DNA from: Bog-375 sp049587755
GTDB lineage: Bacteria; Acidobacteriota; Terriglobia; Bryobacterales; Bryobacteraceae
Assembly: GCA_049587755.1 (NCBI GenBank)
Contig: JBAVEN010000079.1
Location: 62,001 to 126,000 of the forward strand
Length of the DNA stretch: 64,000 bases
Direction: 5' to 3'
Of this stretch, positions 8,639 through 16,684 are shown piece after piece (position 1 is the first letter of the stretch; the number at the start of each line of letters is the position of its first letter). The notes beneath the pieces are model-generated. The model saw only the letters and a list, made by a program, of their open reading frames with translations. It was not told the origin of the DNA and did not search any database. Both the position numbers and the translations under genes were made by a program.

Positions 8639-9848
8639 GATCTCCACTGATAAGGTAGATACGGAAATTCCTTCGCCCGCCGCCGGCACTCTGTCCGAGG
8701 TGATGGTGGAAGAAGGCAAGACGGTGGGTATCAACACGGTGGTGGCGCGCATCGCGGAGAATGGCGCCGGGGCCGCAGCCGCCCGGCCGGCGGCGCAGGC
8801 TGCCCAGCCGCCCGCCGCGACTTCACCCGAGCCCGCGCCGGCAGTGGTGGTGGAAGCAGCTGCGCCCGCCGCGCCGGCGCCTCCGGTTGAGGAAGCGGTG
8901 CCCGTCGGCGAGCCGGCTGGTCCGCTTTCGCCGCTGGTGCGAAGGCTGGCTCGCGAGAACAACATCGATTTGAGCCGCGTCAAGGGCACTGGAGCCGGAG
9001 GCCGGATCACCAAGCAGGACGTGGAGAGCTACCTGGCACAGCGGCCAACCGCGGCAGCGGAGACGGTGCGTCCACAAGTGCCGCCGGCGCCCGCCCCGCC
9101 AGCCGCCGTTACGCTTGCGCCGAAGCTGCCCGCACCGCTGCCGCCCGCGGGCCCGGCCAAGACCCGCGTCGAGCCGCTGAGCACCATGCGCATCAAGATC
9201 GCCGAACACATGGTCCTTTCCAGGCGCACATCGGCGCACGTCACCACCATTCACCGCGTGGATATGACCGCCGTCGCCCAGATGCGCGAGCGCAACAAGG
9301 TTGCTTTCCAGGCCAATTACGGCTTCAGCCTGACTTACCTGCCGTTCATCACCCGCGCCGCGGTGGTGGCGCTGCGGCAGTACCCGCTATTGAACGCATC
9401 GCTCGACGGCAACAACATCATCTACCACAACGAAATCAACATCGGGATCGCGGTGGCGCTGGAAAACGGCCTGATCGTTCCGGTCATCCGCGGCGCCGAT
9501 GAAAAGAACGTGCTGGGCCTGCAACGCGCGGTGGTCGATCTTGCCGCTCGCGCCCGGTCGCGGCAGCTTAAGCCCGATGAGGTGTTGGGCGGAACGTTCT
9601 CGATCACCAACTTCGGCAGCTTCGGGAGCCTGGTGGGAACGCCAATCATCAACCAGCCGCAAGTCGCCATTCTTGGTGTCGGCACGGTCGACAAGACCCC
9701 GGTGGTAATCAACGACGCCATCGCCATCCGCTCTATCTGCCACCTGTCGCTCAGCTTCGATCATCGCCTGGTGGATGGCGCTCTGGCCGACCAGTTCATG
9801 AGCAAAGTCAAACAAGTGTTGGAAGGCTGGACGGACGAAGTGCAGTAG
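8529..9848 (+). CDS. Dihydrolipoamide acyltransferase (E2) of a 2-oxoacid dehydrogenase complex
   Basis: The protein (about 439 residues) has one N-terminal lipoyl domain with the lipoylated Lys in STDKVDTE, then an Ala/Pro linker. An E3/E1-binding domain (PLSPLVRRLARENNIDLSRVKGTG) follows, then a second linker and the catalytic acyltransferase domain. The catalytic motif SFDHRLVDGALAD near the C-terminus has the expected His and Asp. An AGAGAGA-type purine run precedes the ATG at 8529. Upstream translation from 8457 would be inside lipB and is rejected. With lpdA and lipB it supplies E2, E3 and lipoylation, but no E1 gene is in the window. Whether the complex uses pyruvate, 2-oxoglutarate or branched-chain acids cannot be decided. 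Confidence 0.92.
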   Translation: MTDVVMPQMGESIVEGTLTKWLKKPGDHVERDEPLFEISTDKVDTEIPSPAAGTLSEVMVEEGKTVGINTVVARIAENGAGAAAARPAAQAAQPPAATSPEPAPAVVVEAAAPAAPAPPVEEAVPVGEPAGPLSPLVRRLARENNIDLSRVKGTGAGGRITKQDVESYLAQRPTAAAETVRPQVPPAPAPPAAVTLAPKLPAPLPPAGPAKTRVEPLSTMRIKIAEHMVLSRRTSAHVTTIHRVDMTAVAQMRERNKVAFQANYGFSLTYLPFITRAAVVALRQYPLLNASLDGNNIIYHNEINIGIAVALENGLIVPVIRGADEKNVLGLQRAVVDLAARARSRQLKPDEVLGGTFSITNFGSFGSLVGTPIINQPQVAILGVGTVDKTPVVINDAIAIRSICHLSLSFDHRLVDGALADQFMSKVKQVLEGWTDEVQ

Positions 9849-9927
9849 GCTGCGGCGGCATTCGATCAATGGCAAGATTGGGGCACGGTTGGGAGCCGCC
9901 GCAAAGTTGGAGAATCAGCGGTTGGTT

Positions 9928-10455
9928 TCAAGCCCCGGTGTATGACTCAGCCGGCACCAGGGTCCGCAGTTCCAGCCGCATCCCGTCGATTCGCTTCAGC
10001 AAACAGGTGACGTCCACTGCCCCGACGCCATACCGATAGCACGCCGACTGAAACCGAACCATCATCAGGCCATACACGAACGTCACCTGGTTCCGCAGCA
10101 GCACCAAGGCAAGGTCCGGCCGGTCGTACTTCGAATGCACCATGACAACTTTGAGGGCCATGCAGAGGAGTTTGAAATCGGATTCAAGCTGGCGCAAATA
10201 CATCTGAAAGATTTGGCGGCGCTGGATACGAAACGCGGCTACCATCTGCGGCGTGCAGCCCGGTTGCGTACGCAACAACCGAAGATCTTCCTGGTTGAGT
10301 AAGCGCAACATCGGGCGGTAGCGGTCGACGGAGAGTTCGTCAATCCAGTCGGCGGTTACCGGAAGTCGCTGTGGGGAAGCGAAATCGCGCACCAACTTGA
10401 CCAACGTCGAAACCAGGCCGATGAAAACCGCCGCGGCTGCGATGGTGAAATACAT
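9928..10455 (-). CDS. Small membrane-anchored protein of unknown function
   Basis: The 175-residue product starts with a transmembrane segment (MYFTIAAAAVFIGLVSTLVKLV) and continues as a helical, Arg- and Leu-rich cytoplasmic domain with FRIQRRQIFQMYLRQLESDFKLL in the middle. Nothing catalytic is visible. It lies alone between the E2 gene and the PPK2 gene, pointing left. The start ATG at 10455 gives the hydrophobic N-terminus directly. I do not recognise the family. Confidence 0.65.
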   Translation of the reverse strand: MYFTIAAAAVFIGLVSTLVKLVRDFASPQRLPVTADWIDELSVDRYRPMLRLLNQEDLRLLRTQPGCTPQMVAAFRIQRRQIFQMYLRQLESDFKLLCMALKVVMVHSKYDRPDLALVLLRNQVTFVYGLMMVRFQSACYRYGVGAVDVTCLLKRIDGMRLELRTLVPAESYTGA

Positions 10456-10498
10456 TTGTCGCGCCGTTTATAATATTACCCGCTTCGGAGGGTGACAG

Positions 10499-10526
10499 TA
10501 GTACCACAATTACTAGGCGGGTACTA
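10499..10526. promoter_or_regulatory. Inverted repeat TAGTACC/GGTACTA
   Basis: TAGTACC at 10499-10505 and GGTACTA at 10520-10526 are exact reverse complements with a 14-base spacer. They sit in the spacer upstream of the minus-strand gene at 9928-10455 and behind the ppk2 gene. The 7-mer GGTACTA is also present at 19467, in the leader of the PEP-CTERM gene. It may be an operator; no regulator is known. Confidence 0.35.
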
Positions 10527-10627
10527 GGACCTAGAAACCCCAACAAAACCATGGTAAAGTTAGCGCCCACGAACGTCCCTGAGGATGCGCAGCGCATGCA
10601 GAATTGCTTTCGTACGGGGTTTAAGCC

Positions 10628-11503
10628 TTACTTTGCCAGCATTTGACGGATAGACTTCAATTCCTCGCGGCGTTTCGCAGTGGTCTTGGGATATGCCATT
10701 TTGAGTTCTTTGAGCGTATCCAGAACGATTTGGGAAACAATCAGCCGTGCATTCTCTTTGTCATCGGCGGGAACCACGTACCAAGGCGCGTGATGGGTGC
10801 TTGTCGCGTTCAAGCAATCCTCATATGCCTTCATGTAATCCTTCCAATATTTCCTTTCGTGAATGTCAGCGAGGCTGAATTTCCAGTTCTTGTCCGGCTC
10901 ATCAATGCGAGCGAGGAATCGCTTTCGCTGCTCCTCAGGCGAAAGGTGGAGGAACACTTTGATGATTTTCGTTCCGTTGCGAGACAGGTGGCTCTCCAGG
11001 TCCGCGATGGACCGATACCGTTGCTCCCAGACGGCTTTCTCGTCGCGCAACTCTTCGGCAAGGCCCTGGCTGCGGAGAATCTCCGGATGGACCCGGACTA
11101 CCAGCACTTCCTCGTAATAGGAACGATTGAATATGCCGATCTGTCCGCGTTCGGGAAGCTGGCACGTGGTGCGCCAGAGGAAATCATGTTCCAGTTCCTC
11201 GACGCTCGGCTGTTTGAAACTGGAAACCTGGCAGCCTTGCGGATTGACGCCGGACATAACGTGGCGGATGGCGCCGTCCTTGCCGGCGGCGTCCATGGCC
11301 TGAAAAATCAGCAGCAACGAATAGCGGTTGGAGGCGTAAAGAAGGTGCTGCAGAGCGCTTAACTCCGCAACGTGTTCCGCCAGGAGTTCCTGATACCGCT
11401 TCTTGGATTTGTAGAAAGGTTTGACAATTGTCGGCCAGTCTTTGAGTTTCACCTTCGCTCCAGGCCGCACGCGGAAATCCTTCGAATCGATTTTCATCTT
11501 CAT
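10628..11503 (-). CDS. ppk2: Polyphosphate kinase 2 family protein
   Basis: PPK2 enzymes transfer phosphate between polyphosphate and nucleoside mono- or diphosphates. The 291-residue protein has the Walker A motif AMDAAGKDG near residue 70, the following HVMSGVNPQGCQV, a lid segment and the Walker B-like FNRSYYEEVLVVRVHPE. RYRSIADLESHL and KVFLHLSPEEQRKRF are also typical. Its length fits a one-domain PPK2. The class (AMP- or ADP-preferring) cannot be settled by eye, although the NPQG context resembles class III. It lies just downstream of the glucan phosphorylase on the same strand, 129 bases away, so both could serve carbon and energy storage. Confidence 0.9.
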   Translation of the reverse strand: MKMKIDSKDFRVRPGAKVKLKDWPTIVKPFYKSKKRYQELLAEHVAELSALQHLLYASNRYSLLLIFQAMDAAGKDGAIRHVMSGVNPQGCQVSSFKQPSVEELEHDFLWRTTCQLPERGQIGIFNRSYYEEVLVVRVHPEILRSQGLAEELRDEKAVWEQRYRSIADLESHLSRNGTKIIKVFLHLSPEEQRKRFLARIDEPDKNWKFSLADIHERKYWKDYMKAYEDCLNATSTHHAPWYVVPADDKENARLIVSQIVLDTLKELKMAYPKTTAKRREELKSIRQMLAK

Positions 11504-11632
11504 CCTTTCTGTTCCACAGACTGCATCTCGCGTAAGCTTGTCGAGTCTTCCGTTCCGCCTCGGGCCGGTCTTCTACCGAATGCCCGTTATGTCGAGGCAT
11601 TTGGTTTCACCGTACCTTTGTGCGAGATCGCG

Positions 11633-14179
11633 TCACCGCTGCCACAGGACTTGAGTGGCTTCCAGGGGAACGACAACGCCGGCATGGTGCGGCAGGGCAC
11701 GCGCCGTATAGTCGGTTGCCGGGCGCGTGGCCGGCACCCGCGCGCGATACACGTAGCCTTGCGGCGCTCCTGCCAACTGGCGAATGCGCTCCATCTCCAG
11801 CCGCACGGGAGCGCCGCCGTCGACGCCATCGGCATAGAGCTCAACTCGCGCCCCGCTCGGGTCGAGACCATTCAGATAGACCTGAACCTCAAACACGAGC
11901 TGCGCCCCGGCGGTCCCGACCTTCATTTCACCGAAGCGCAGCGTGGGCCATTCCTTTTCCATGGCATGTCGCCAATCGACCATTTGCCTACCCATCGCGC
12001 CTTTGTTCGCAGCGCGCTCACGGTAAGCTGCCGCACTGGGAAGGTAGTGATGCTCCGTGTATTCGCGCACCGCGCGGCCTGCCGAAAAGCGGGGAGCTAA
12101 GTTGGCCATGCTATTCCGCATACGTGCCAACCAAGCCTTGGGGATGCCCTGTCCGTCGCGGGCATAAAACTCAGGAATCACTTCCCGTTCCAGCAGATCA
12201 TAGAGGGCCTCGGCTTCGGTGGCGTCCCAAGCGGGATCGTCGTCATGTTCGCGTCCGTCGCCCAACGCCCAACCGACCTCAGGCGTGTAAGCCTCCGCCC
12301 ACCAGCCGTCCAGCTCGGAGAGATTAATGCCCCCATTGACCAGCACCTTCATACCGCTCGTCCCGCAAGCCTCCCAGGGGCGCCGCGGTGTGTTGATCCA
12401 AACGTCCACTCCCTGCACCAGGCGCGCGCTCAAGAGCATATCGTAATCAGCGAGGAAGGCCGCGTGGGGACGCACCGCGGGCTGCCGGATGAAACCTGCC
12501 CATTCCTGAATCAGGGATTGCCCAGCCAGATCGGCCGGATGCGCCTTGCCGGCGATGATCAGTTGGACCGGGTGCTGTGAGTTGGTCAAGATACGGAGCA
12601 GTCGCTGAGGGTCATGCAGCAGCAGGTTGGGTCTCTTGTAAGTGGCGAAGCGGCGGGCGAAGCCCAACGTGAGGGCTTTGGGATCGAAGAGATGCCTGGC
12701 GGCTTCGACCTCTTCAGGCGGCGCACCGGCTGCGGCCAGAATTCCCGACAGTCGTTCGCGGGCGTACTCTACCAGAGACTTGCTGGCGGCGGTTCGAAAT
12801 TGCCACAGCTTGTTGTCGGAGACCCGGCGAATGTCCTCCTCCAGGGTCTCCGTCATTCCGAGCCAGCGGTCCTTTCCACAGGTCTCGGTCCAAAGGTCGT
12901 CGGCCGGGGCAGAGTCCCAAGTAGGCATGTGAATTCCGTTGGTGACGTGTCCGATCGGGACGTCGTCCTCCGGCCAGCGCGGAAACAGAGGTAGAAAGAG
13001 GCGACGGCTGACCTTCCCGTGCAAGCGGCTCACACCATTTGCAGCACCGCTGCCGCGCATGGCGAGATATGCCATGTTGAAAGGCTCAGACGAATCGGCG
13101 CGGTTCTGGCGGCCCAGGGCCAGCAAGTCCTGGAGGGTGATGCCGAGCTTCTTTTCCGCATAGCCCCCAAGGTATTGCTCTATTAGGCCGGGAGCGAAAC
13201 GGTCAAAGCCGGCGGCCACCGCAGTGTGGGTGGTGAAAAGGTTGCCCGCGCGTGTGACGGCCAGCGCGACCTCGAACGGCTGCCCTGTCTCTTCCATGAA
13301 GTCGCGGGCACGCTCTAGAACGGCGAATGCTGCGTGTCCTTCATTCAGGTGACAGACCTCCGGTTGGATTCCAAGCGCGCGAAGCAGCCGCCATCCGCCG
13401 ATTCCGAGAAGGAGTTCCTGTTTGAGGCGCAGCTCCGGTCCGCCTCCGTAGAGTTCGCTGGTGATCCCCCGATGAACGGGAAAGTTCGCCGCGTCATTGC
13501 TGTCTAGCAGGTAAAGCTTGACCCTGCCTACCTTCGCCTGCCAGGCGCGCAGCCAGACGGCGTAACCGGGCAAGGCGATTTCCAACCGCAGCCACTCGCC
13601 GTTCGCCTCGCGCAAGGGCGTGATCGGTAATTGTCCAGGATCGTTGTATGGGAAGAGAGCCTCTTGCGCTCCGTTCTTGTCGATGACCTGACGAAAATAG
13701 CCCTGCTGGTAGAGCAGTCCCACGCCGACCACTGGCACGCCCAGATCGCTGGCGGCTTTCAGTTGATCGCCGGCCACGTTACCGAGCCCGCCGGAGTAAA
13801 TAGGCAGAGCTTCGCTCAACATGAATTCCATGCTGAAATACGCGGCGCAAGTGAGTCGAGCATCCGCATGAGTCTGCTGAAACCAGGCGGGCGTTGTCGC
13901 CGCCTGCCGGCTGGCTTCGACCAAACCATCGACGTTCTTGCGGAAAACCTGGTCGCTCAACACCCGCTCGATCTGGTCGCGCGAGACGGTCTGCAGGACC
14001 ACCCATGGGTTGTGGGTGACTTCCCAAAGGTCGGGATCAAGCGTACGCCACACTTCGTCGGTAGCGTGATTCCACGACCAGCGCATGTCCAGGGCAAGCT
14101 CCGCCAGAGAAACGAACCCTTCGATTTCGGTGGGCAGAAGGTTGTAGATGGGGTGCGTGACACGGGTTTCTTTGCTCAT
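11633..14179 (-). CDS. glgP: Alpha-glucan phosphorylase
   Basis: The enzyme releases glucose-1-phosphate from glycogen or maltodextrins with pyridoxal phosphate as cofactor. The 848-residue protein belongs to the type with an N-terminal DUF3417 region (SLAELALDMRWSWNHATDEVW). It continues with YFSMEFMLSEALPIYSGGLG and CHLNEGHAAF, and has the PLP-binding segment EACGTSGMKVLVNGGINLS around residue 608, with the cofactor lysine. RRFATYKRPNLL matches a phosphate-site region. The ATG at 14179 follows a purine-rich GAGGGAGAAATC ribosome site. Together with ppk2 downstream it points to storage-polymer metabolism. Confidence 0.94.
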   Translation of the reverse strand: MSKETRVTHPIYNLLPTEIEGFVSLAELALDMRWSWNHATDEVWRTLDPDLWEVTHNPWVVLQTVSRDQIERVLSDQVFRKNVDGLVEASRQAATTPAWFQQTHADARLTCAAYFSMEFMLSEALPIYSGGLGNVAGDQLKAASDLGVPVVGVGLLYQQGYFRQVIDKNGAQEALFPYNDPGQLPITPLREANGEWLRLEIALPGYAVWLRAWQAKVGRVKLYLLDSNDAANFPVHRGITSELYGGGPELRLKQELLLGIGGWRLLRALGIQPEVCHLNEGHAAFAVLERARDFMEETGQPFEVALAVTRAGNLFTTHTAVAAGFDRFAPGLIEQYLGGYAEKKLGITLQDLLALGRQNRADSSEPFNMAYLAMRGSGAANGVSRLHGKVSRRLFLPLFPRWPEDDVPIGHVTNGIHMPTWDSAPADDLWTETCGKDRWLGMTETLEEDIRRVSDNKLWQFRTAASKSLVEYARERLSGILAAAGAPPEEVEAARHLFDPKALTLGFARRFATYKRPNLLLHDPQRLLRILTNSQHPVQLIIAGKAHPADLAGQSLIQEWAGFIRQPAVRPHAAFLADYDMLLSARLVQGVDVWINTPRRPWEACGTSGMKVLVNGGINLSELDGWWAEAYTPEVGWALGDGREHDDDPAWDATEAEALYDLLEREVIPEFYARDGQGIPKAWLARMRNSMANLAPRFSAGRAVREYTEHHYLPSAAAYRERAANKGAMGRQMVDWRHAMEKEWPTLRFGEMKVGTAGAQLVFEVQVYLNGLDPSGARVELYADGVDGGAPVRLEMERIRQLAGAPQGYVYRARVPATRPATDYTARALPHHAGVVVPLEATQVLWQR

Positions 14180-14483
14180 GATTTCTCCCTCGGGTCCAAC
14201 GCGGCCGGGAGCCCTGTGAGTTTGGTTGCACTCACGTGCCGGTCAGGGTATGTGTCGTGGGCGACGCCGATCTCAGCACGATCCTTCAAACCGAATAACC
14301 GCTGAATCGTGCAAGGTGCGGAAAGGTACATGCGGATCGTGCCATCCCAATCCACAATCATAGAACGGAAGGCCGGCGACGCTCGTTTAGGATTGTGCGG
14401 TTTAACCCGTAGCGCCCGGCAATGAGGCCCCGGTGCGGGGTTTGGTCGCCGCCGAGTTGTGATCCGCCGCGAGATCGACTGAC

Positions 14484-14565
14484 GCGAGGAAGGCGATCAA
14501 GGCTGACGAAAGCGCGACGGGAGCGGACCTGGAGTTCCGCGCTCATCTGGTCAGGAAATGATAGC
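14484..14565 (+). repeat. Dispersed repeat, copy 1 (partner at 22475-22558)
   Basis: Both copies share the 18-mer GGGAGCGGACCTGGAGTT and flanking GCAAGGCTG/TCAAGGCTG and GTCAGGAAAT sequence over about 80 bases with scattered mismatches and small gaps. The copy lies between glgP and the decayed MNT gene. No terminal inverted repeats or coding content are clear. Confidence 0.6.
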
Positions 14566-14681
14566 TGGGTCGTGCACCGGCTCCTGCGGACCGTGCAACA
14601 TGCGGCGGTTCGCAGTGCGGTGGGGCCGGCTCGGCCACGCCGACCCGCGTGTGACCGCCTGTGATGCCCATGTGGTGGACA

Positions 14682-14727
14682 TAGCGAAGAAGAATCCGGC
14701 GGTGTTCATCCCGCTGAAGGTGGGCTG
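14682..14727 (+). repeat. KNPAxFIPxKVG repeat, copy 1
   Basis: The plus-strand frame reads ...IAKKNPAVFIPLKVG followed by TGA. Related segments are at 15679-15727 and 16976-17041. The differences between copies fall mainly at third codon positions. It stands about 55 bases before the start of the decayed MNT gene. Confidence 0.6.
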
Positions 14728-14781
14728 ATAGACTTGACATCGTCAGAGACGCGAAGTTGTGGCAGACTGGGAGTGACAAAC

Positions 14782-15077
14782 ATGCCGGAAGCGTTCTCTC
14801 AGGCCTTCGCTCCACCATCCGTCAACGATCCAATCCTGGCCGAACTCGTCCACCGGCTTCGAGAGCTGTATCGGCCTGAGCGGATCTACTTGTTTGGTTC
14901 CACCGCCCGTGGAGAATCCGACCCAGACAGCGATTACGATCTGATGTTAGTCGGCGGCTCGGTGTGGCAAGTGACGTATTGGTATGGACCCATTCGGATT
15001 TTGAAGATCGCCTGCATTTGAAGGCGTCTTTGCCGTCAACCATTGCGCGAGAGGGGAAACTGCTCTATGAAGCCTGA
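14782..15077 (+). pseudogene. Decayed MNT-type nucleotidyltransferase (antitoxin of MNT/HEPN pair)
   Basis: The start reads MPEAFSQAFAPPS, then IYLFGSTARGESDPDSDYDLM, the nucleotidyltransferase motif GS-x(n)-DxD. This is clearly a relative of the intact gene at 17101-17453. After DLMLV the frame is wrong and stops at 15021. In another frame the homologous end resumes: LGVASDVLVW, SDFEDRLHLKAS and REGKLLYEA, ending TGA at 15077. Compared with the intact copy, about 60 bases are missing between DLM and VASDV, and the frame shifts there. The product would lose part of the palm domain but keep the motif. Confidence 0.8.
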
Positions 15078-15180
15078 CGTGCGGCGCCGTGCGGACACCC
15101 TCTCTTGGTTTGAGAAGGCCCGTAGGGATCTCCGGTGTGCGCAGATTGACCTAGCCGCCGAGCCGAATCTGCGGCATGTG
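15067..15180 (+). pseudogene. N-terminal remnant of HEPN-domain toxin
   Basis: An ATG overlapping the end of the decayed MNT gene starts MKPDVRRRADTLSWFEKARRD, then LRCAQIDLAAEP. This matches the first 35 or so residues of the intact HEPN protein at 17443 (W-x-x-xAKEDLDNAQ-like). The homology stops near 15165, where sequence from a HigB-like gene begins. The overlap of the ATG with the MNT stop is the same arrangement as in the intact pair. The remaining helices of the HEPN fold are absent. Confidence 0.72.
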
Positions 15181-15223
15181 GCGCGAAGGCGCAGAAAGCG
15201 TCGAGATTGGCGGCTATCATTAG
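15164..15223 (+). pseudogene. higB: HigB toxin C-terminal remnant
   Basis: Twenty codons in the frame starting at 15164 read RICGMWREGAESVEIGGYH and TAG. This is the end of RelE-type HigB toxins, which finish with a pattern like RICFRW...VEIVDYH. It ends 16 bases before the higA start, the normal spacing for a higBA operon. Everything upstream is HEPN-like sequence, so the toxin was cut off by a recombination event at about 15163. The fragment is too short to be a toxin. Confidence 0.75.
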
Positions 15224-15239
15224 CGAGGTGAATACGAGA

Positions 15240-15542
15240 ATGGCTAACAAGGATCGGCTTCCACCCATTCATCCAGGAGAAATCCTCCGCGAAGAGTTCC
15301 TGTCTCCTCTCAGCATGTCGGCGCACGAGTTGGCTATGGCCCTGAGGGTGCCTGCAACACGCATCAACGAGATCGTTAACGAGAGGCGCGGCATCACGGC
15401 GGACACCGCTCTTCGTCTGTCACGCTACTTCGGCACGACACCCAAGTTCTGGATGAACATGCAGGTCTCCTGGGAGTTGGAGGTGGCGGGAGACCAACTG
15501 GGCAATGCGTTAAGCCGCGAGGTGCTGCCCAGGACTGCGTGA
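15240..15542 (+). CDS. higA: HigA-family antitoxin (XRE helix-turn-helix), toxin lost
   Basis: The 100-residue protein from the ATG at 15240 begins MANKDRLPPIHPGEILREEFL, the usual opening of HigA/VapI antitoxins. It contains a helix-turn-helix (MSAHELAMALRVPATRINEIVNERRGITADTALRLSRYFG) and ends WMNMQVSWELE..., all typical. It normally binds HigB and represses its own operon. GAGGTGA stands about 9 bases before the start; the longer frame from 15207 lies over the HigB remnant. The antitoxin frame is intact although its toxin is only a 20-codon stub, so it may act on a HigB elsewhere or be retained as a DNA-binding protein. Confidence 0.88.
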   Translation: MANKDRLPPIHPGEILREEFLSPLSMSAHELAMALRVPATRINEIVNERRGITADTALRLSRYFGTTPKFWMNMQVSWELEVAGDQLGNALSREVLPRTA

Positions 15543-15565
15543 GCGCTCGGAACTCGGATACACCT

Positions 15566-15727
15566 CCGGCCCTGTGGGTCACAACAGGAATTAGATTATG
15601 ATTTCCCCCAGCCGCGCAGGAGGAAATTGCATGCGGCTCAGAGAATGGCGATCAGCGTGCGGATCGGGAGGGCCGAGAAATGGCGAAGAAGAATCCGGCG
15701 TCTTTCATCCCAGTGAAGGTCGGGTGA
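15566..15727 (+). repeat. Mosaic repeat, copy 2, ending in KNPAxFIPxKVG frame
   Basis: The first part (15566-15660) aligns with 20722-20830, and the last part (15650-15727) aligns with 16957-17041. The end is an ATG-started 15-codon frame reading MAKKNPASFIPVKVG and TGA. A purine-rich segment lies in front, but it belongs to the repeat. Confidence 0.6.
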
Positions 15728-15825
15728 GGAAACCGGACGAACGGTGGACGTGTGCGGGAAACTGGGAAGGGTGTCGATCCTGTACGCAATCAATACACAC
15801 AAGAGTTGATTCCGATCTGTTCTTA

Positions 15826-15848
15826 ATGTACTATTTGAATGTGTACAT
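15826..15848. promoter_or_regulatory. Probable operator of the tacAT operon
   Basis: ATGTAC at 15826-15831 and GTACAT at 15843-15848 form an exact 6-base inverted repeat with an 11-base spacer. It ends 21 bases before the DUF1778 antitoxin start. Antitoxins with ribbon-helix-helix folds bind such dyads to repress their own operon. A GAGAGGAG ribosome site lies between it and the ATG. Confidence 0.5.
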
Positions 15849-15869
15849 GGTTAGAGAGGAGTCACAGTC

Positions 15870-16145
15870 ATGCCGAGAATAGCGGTTCAAGACAATAGCC
15901 GGATATCCTTGCGGATTCGGGCCGAGGAAAAAGCGCTGCTCTTGCGCGCGGTGGCGCTGAACCACACCGACCTGACGGATTTTGTCATTCGTCACGCCCT
16001 GCGTGCCGCCAAGGCCGTCATCGAGAAGGCGGATCATGTGCAGCTCTCCGAGAGGGATAGTTTGCGGGTCCTGAATCTGCTGGAGAATCCGCCTGCACCG
16101 AACGCAAAACTGCTGGCAGCCGCTCGGGCGTTGCCAAAGCGGTGA
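15870..16145 (+). CDS. tacA: DUF1778 (TacA-like) antitoxin
   Basis: The 91-residue protein has the DUF1778 pattern: an N-terminal ribbon-helix-helix (RISLRIRAEEKALLLRAVALNH, then TDFVIRHALRAAKAVIE) that binds DNA. The C-terminal arm (LSERDSLRVLNLLENPPAPNAKL) normally wraps and blocks the acetyltransferase toxin. GAGAGGAG precedes the ATG. The stop TGA overlaps the GTG start of the next gene by four bases (GTGA), which indicates translational coupling. It is expected to repress its own promoter through the dyad at 15826-15848. Confidence 0.9.
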   Translation: MPRIAVQDNSRISLRIRAEEKALLLRAVALNHTDLTDFVIRHALRAAKAVIEKADHVQLSERDSLRVLNLLENPPAPNAKLLAAARALPKR

Positions 16146-16684
16146 TAATCGTGATGGCATGGCACGAAGAGCCGATCCACAAGAAACATGATCGGGAAGC
16201 GTTCGACTGCGGCGAAGAAGCGCTAAATGAGTTTTTGCGCCGTTACGCCCTCAAGAGCCACGAGCTGGGCGGGGCGAAAACGTTCCTGGCGATTGACGAT
16301 GCTGACAACAAAACCATTTTCGGCTACTATAGCCTCAGCCCCGCCTCGGTTGACTATGCCCGGACACCGGAGATCATACGACGCGGGCTTGCACGCCATG
16401 ATGTGCCGGGCTTCCGCTTGGCGCGCCTGGCTGTGGATCGCAGGTTGCAAGGGGAGGGAATTGGCGGACAACTTCTGCTCTCGGCGGGCAGACGCTGCCT
16501 GCTGACCTCAGCGGAGGTTGGCGGTGTCGTGCTTGTCATCGACGCCAAGAATGAAAGAGTAGCAGCATGGTATTCCAGCTATGGCGCTATGCCGCTGCTG
16601 GACGCGCCGTTATCGCTGCTGCTGCCACTCGCGACAATTGAGGCCGCGCTCAAAAAGACGGGGAAATACAGGCTAGGCCGATGA
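16142..16684 (+). CDS. tacT: GNAT-family acetyltransferase toxin (TacT-like)
   Basis: TacT-type toxins acetylate the amino group on charged aminoacyl-tRNA and stop translation. The 180-residue protein has the order seen in the family: HDREAFDCGEEALNEFLRRYA, then FLAIDDADNKTIFGYYSLS, RLARLAVDRRLQGEGIGGQLL (acetyl-CoA pyrophosphate loop with the QGEGIG pattern), VVLVIDAKNERVAAWYSSYGA and the closing helix. The conserved Tyr in YSSYGA fits the active site. The GTG at 16142 overlaps the antitoxin stop; an internal ATG at 16154 is an alternative. Confidence 0.9.
   Translation: MIIVMAWHEEPIHKKHDREAFDCGEEALNEFLRRYALKSHELGGAKTFLAIDDADNKTIFGYYSLSPASVDYARTPEIIRRGLARHDVPGFRLARLAVDRRLQGEGIGGQLLLSAGRRCLLTSAEVGGVVLVIDAKNERVAAWYSSYGAMPLLDAPLSLLLPLATIEAALKKTGKYRLGR

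Larger units (their letters stand above)
14180..14781. other. Repeat-rich spacer opening the toxin-antitoxin island
   Basis: No convincing gene is found in these 600 bases. The part to about 14400 is the upstream region of glgP. Three repeat types follow. The first is about 80 bases at 14484-14565, similar to 22475-22558. The second is a segment around 14620-14650 containing GCCGACCCGCGTGTGACC, shared with 17975-18003. The third is a peptide-like repeat at 14682-14727 that reads AKKNPAVFIPLKVG and stop. The last lies about 55 bases before the decayed MNT gene. Confidence 0.55.
15543..15869. other. Spacer between higA and tacA with a mosaic repeat
   Basis: There is no convincing gene. The stretch 15566-15727 is a repeat shared with 20722-20830 (including CTGTGGGTC, ACAGGAAT and CTCAGAGA-ATGGCGATCAG) and with 16957-17041. 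It includes the 15-codon frame MAKKNPASFIPVKVG. A candidate operator lies at 15826-15848, upstream of the DUF1778 antitoxin. Confidence 0.5.

Noticed and set aside
9928..9960. LVPAESY similarity between the unknown membrane protein and the PPTase C-terminus
   Set aside because: Only a few residues in proteins of different fold; treated as coincidence.
15598..15882. 94-codon plus-strand frame
   Set aside because: It runs through repeat DNA and overlaps the tacA operator, with no coding pattern.
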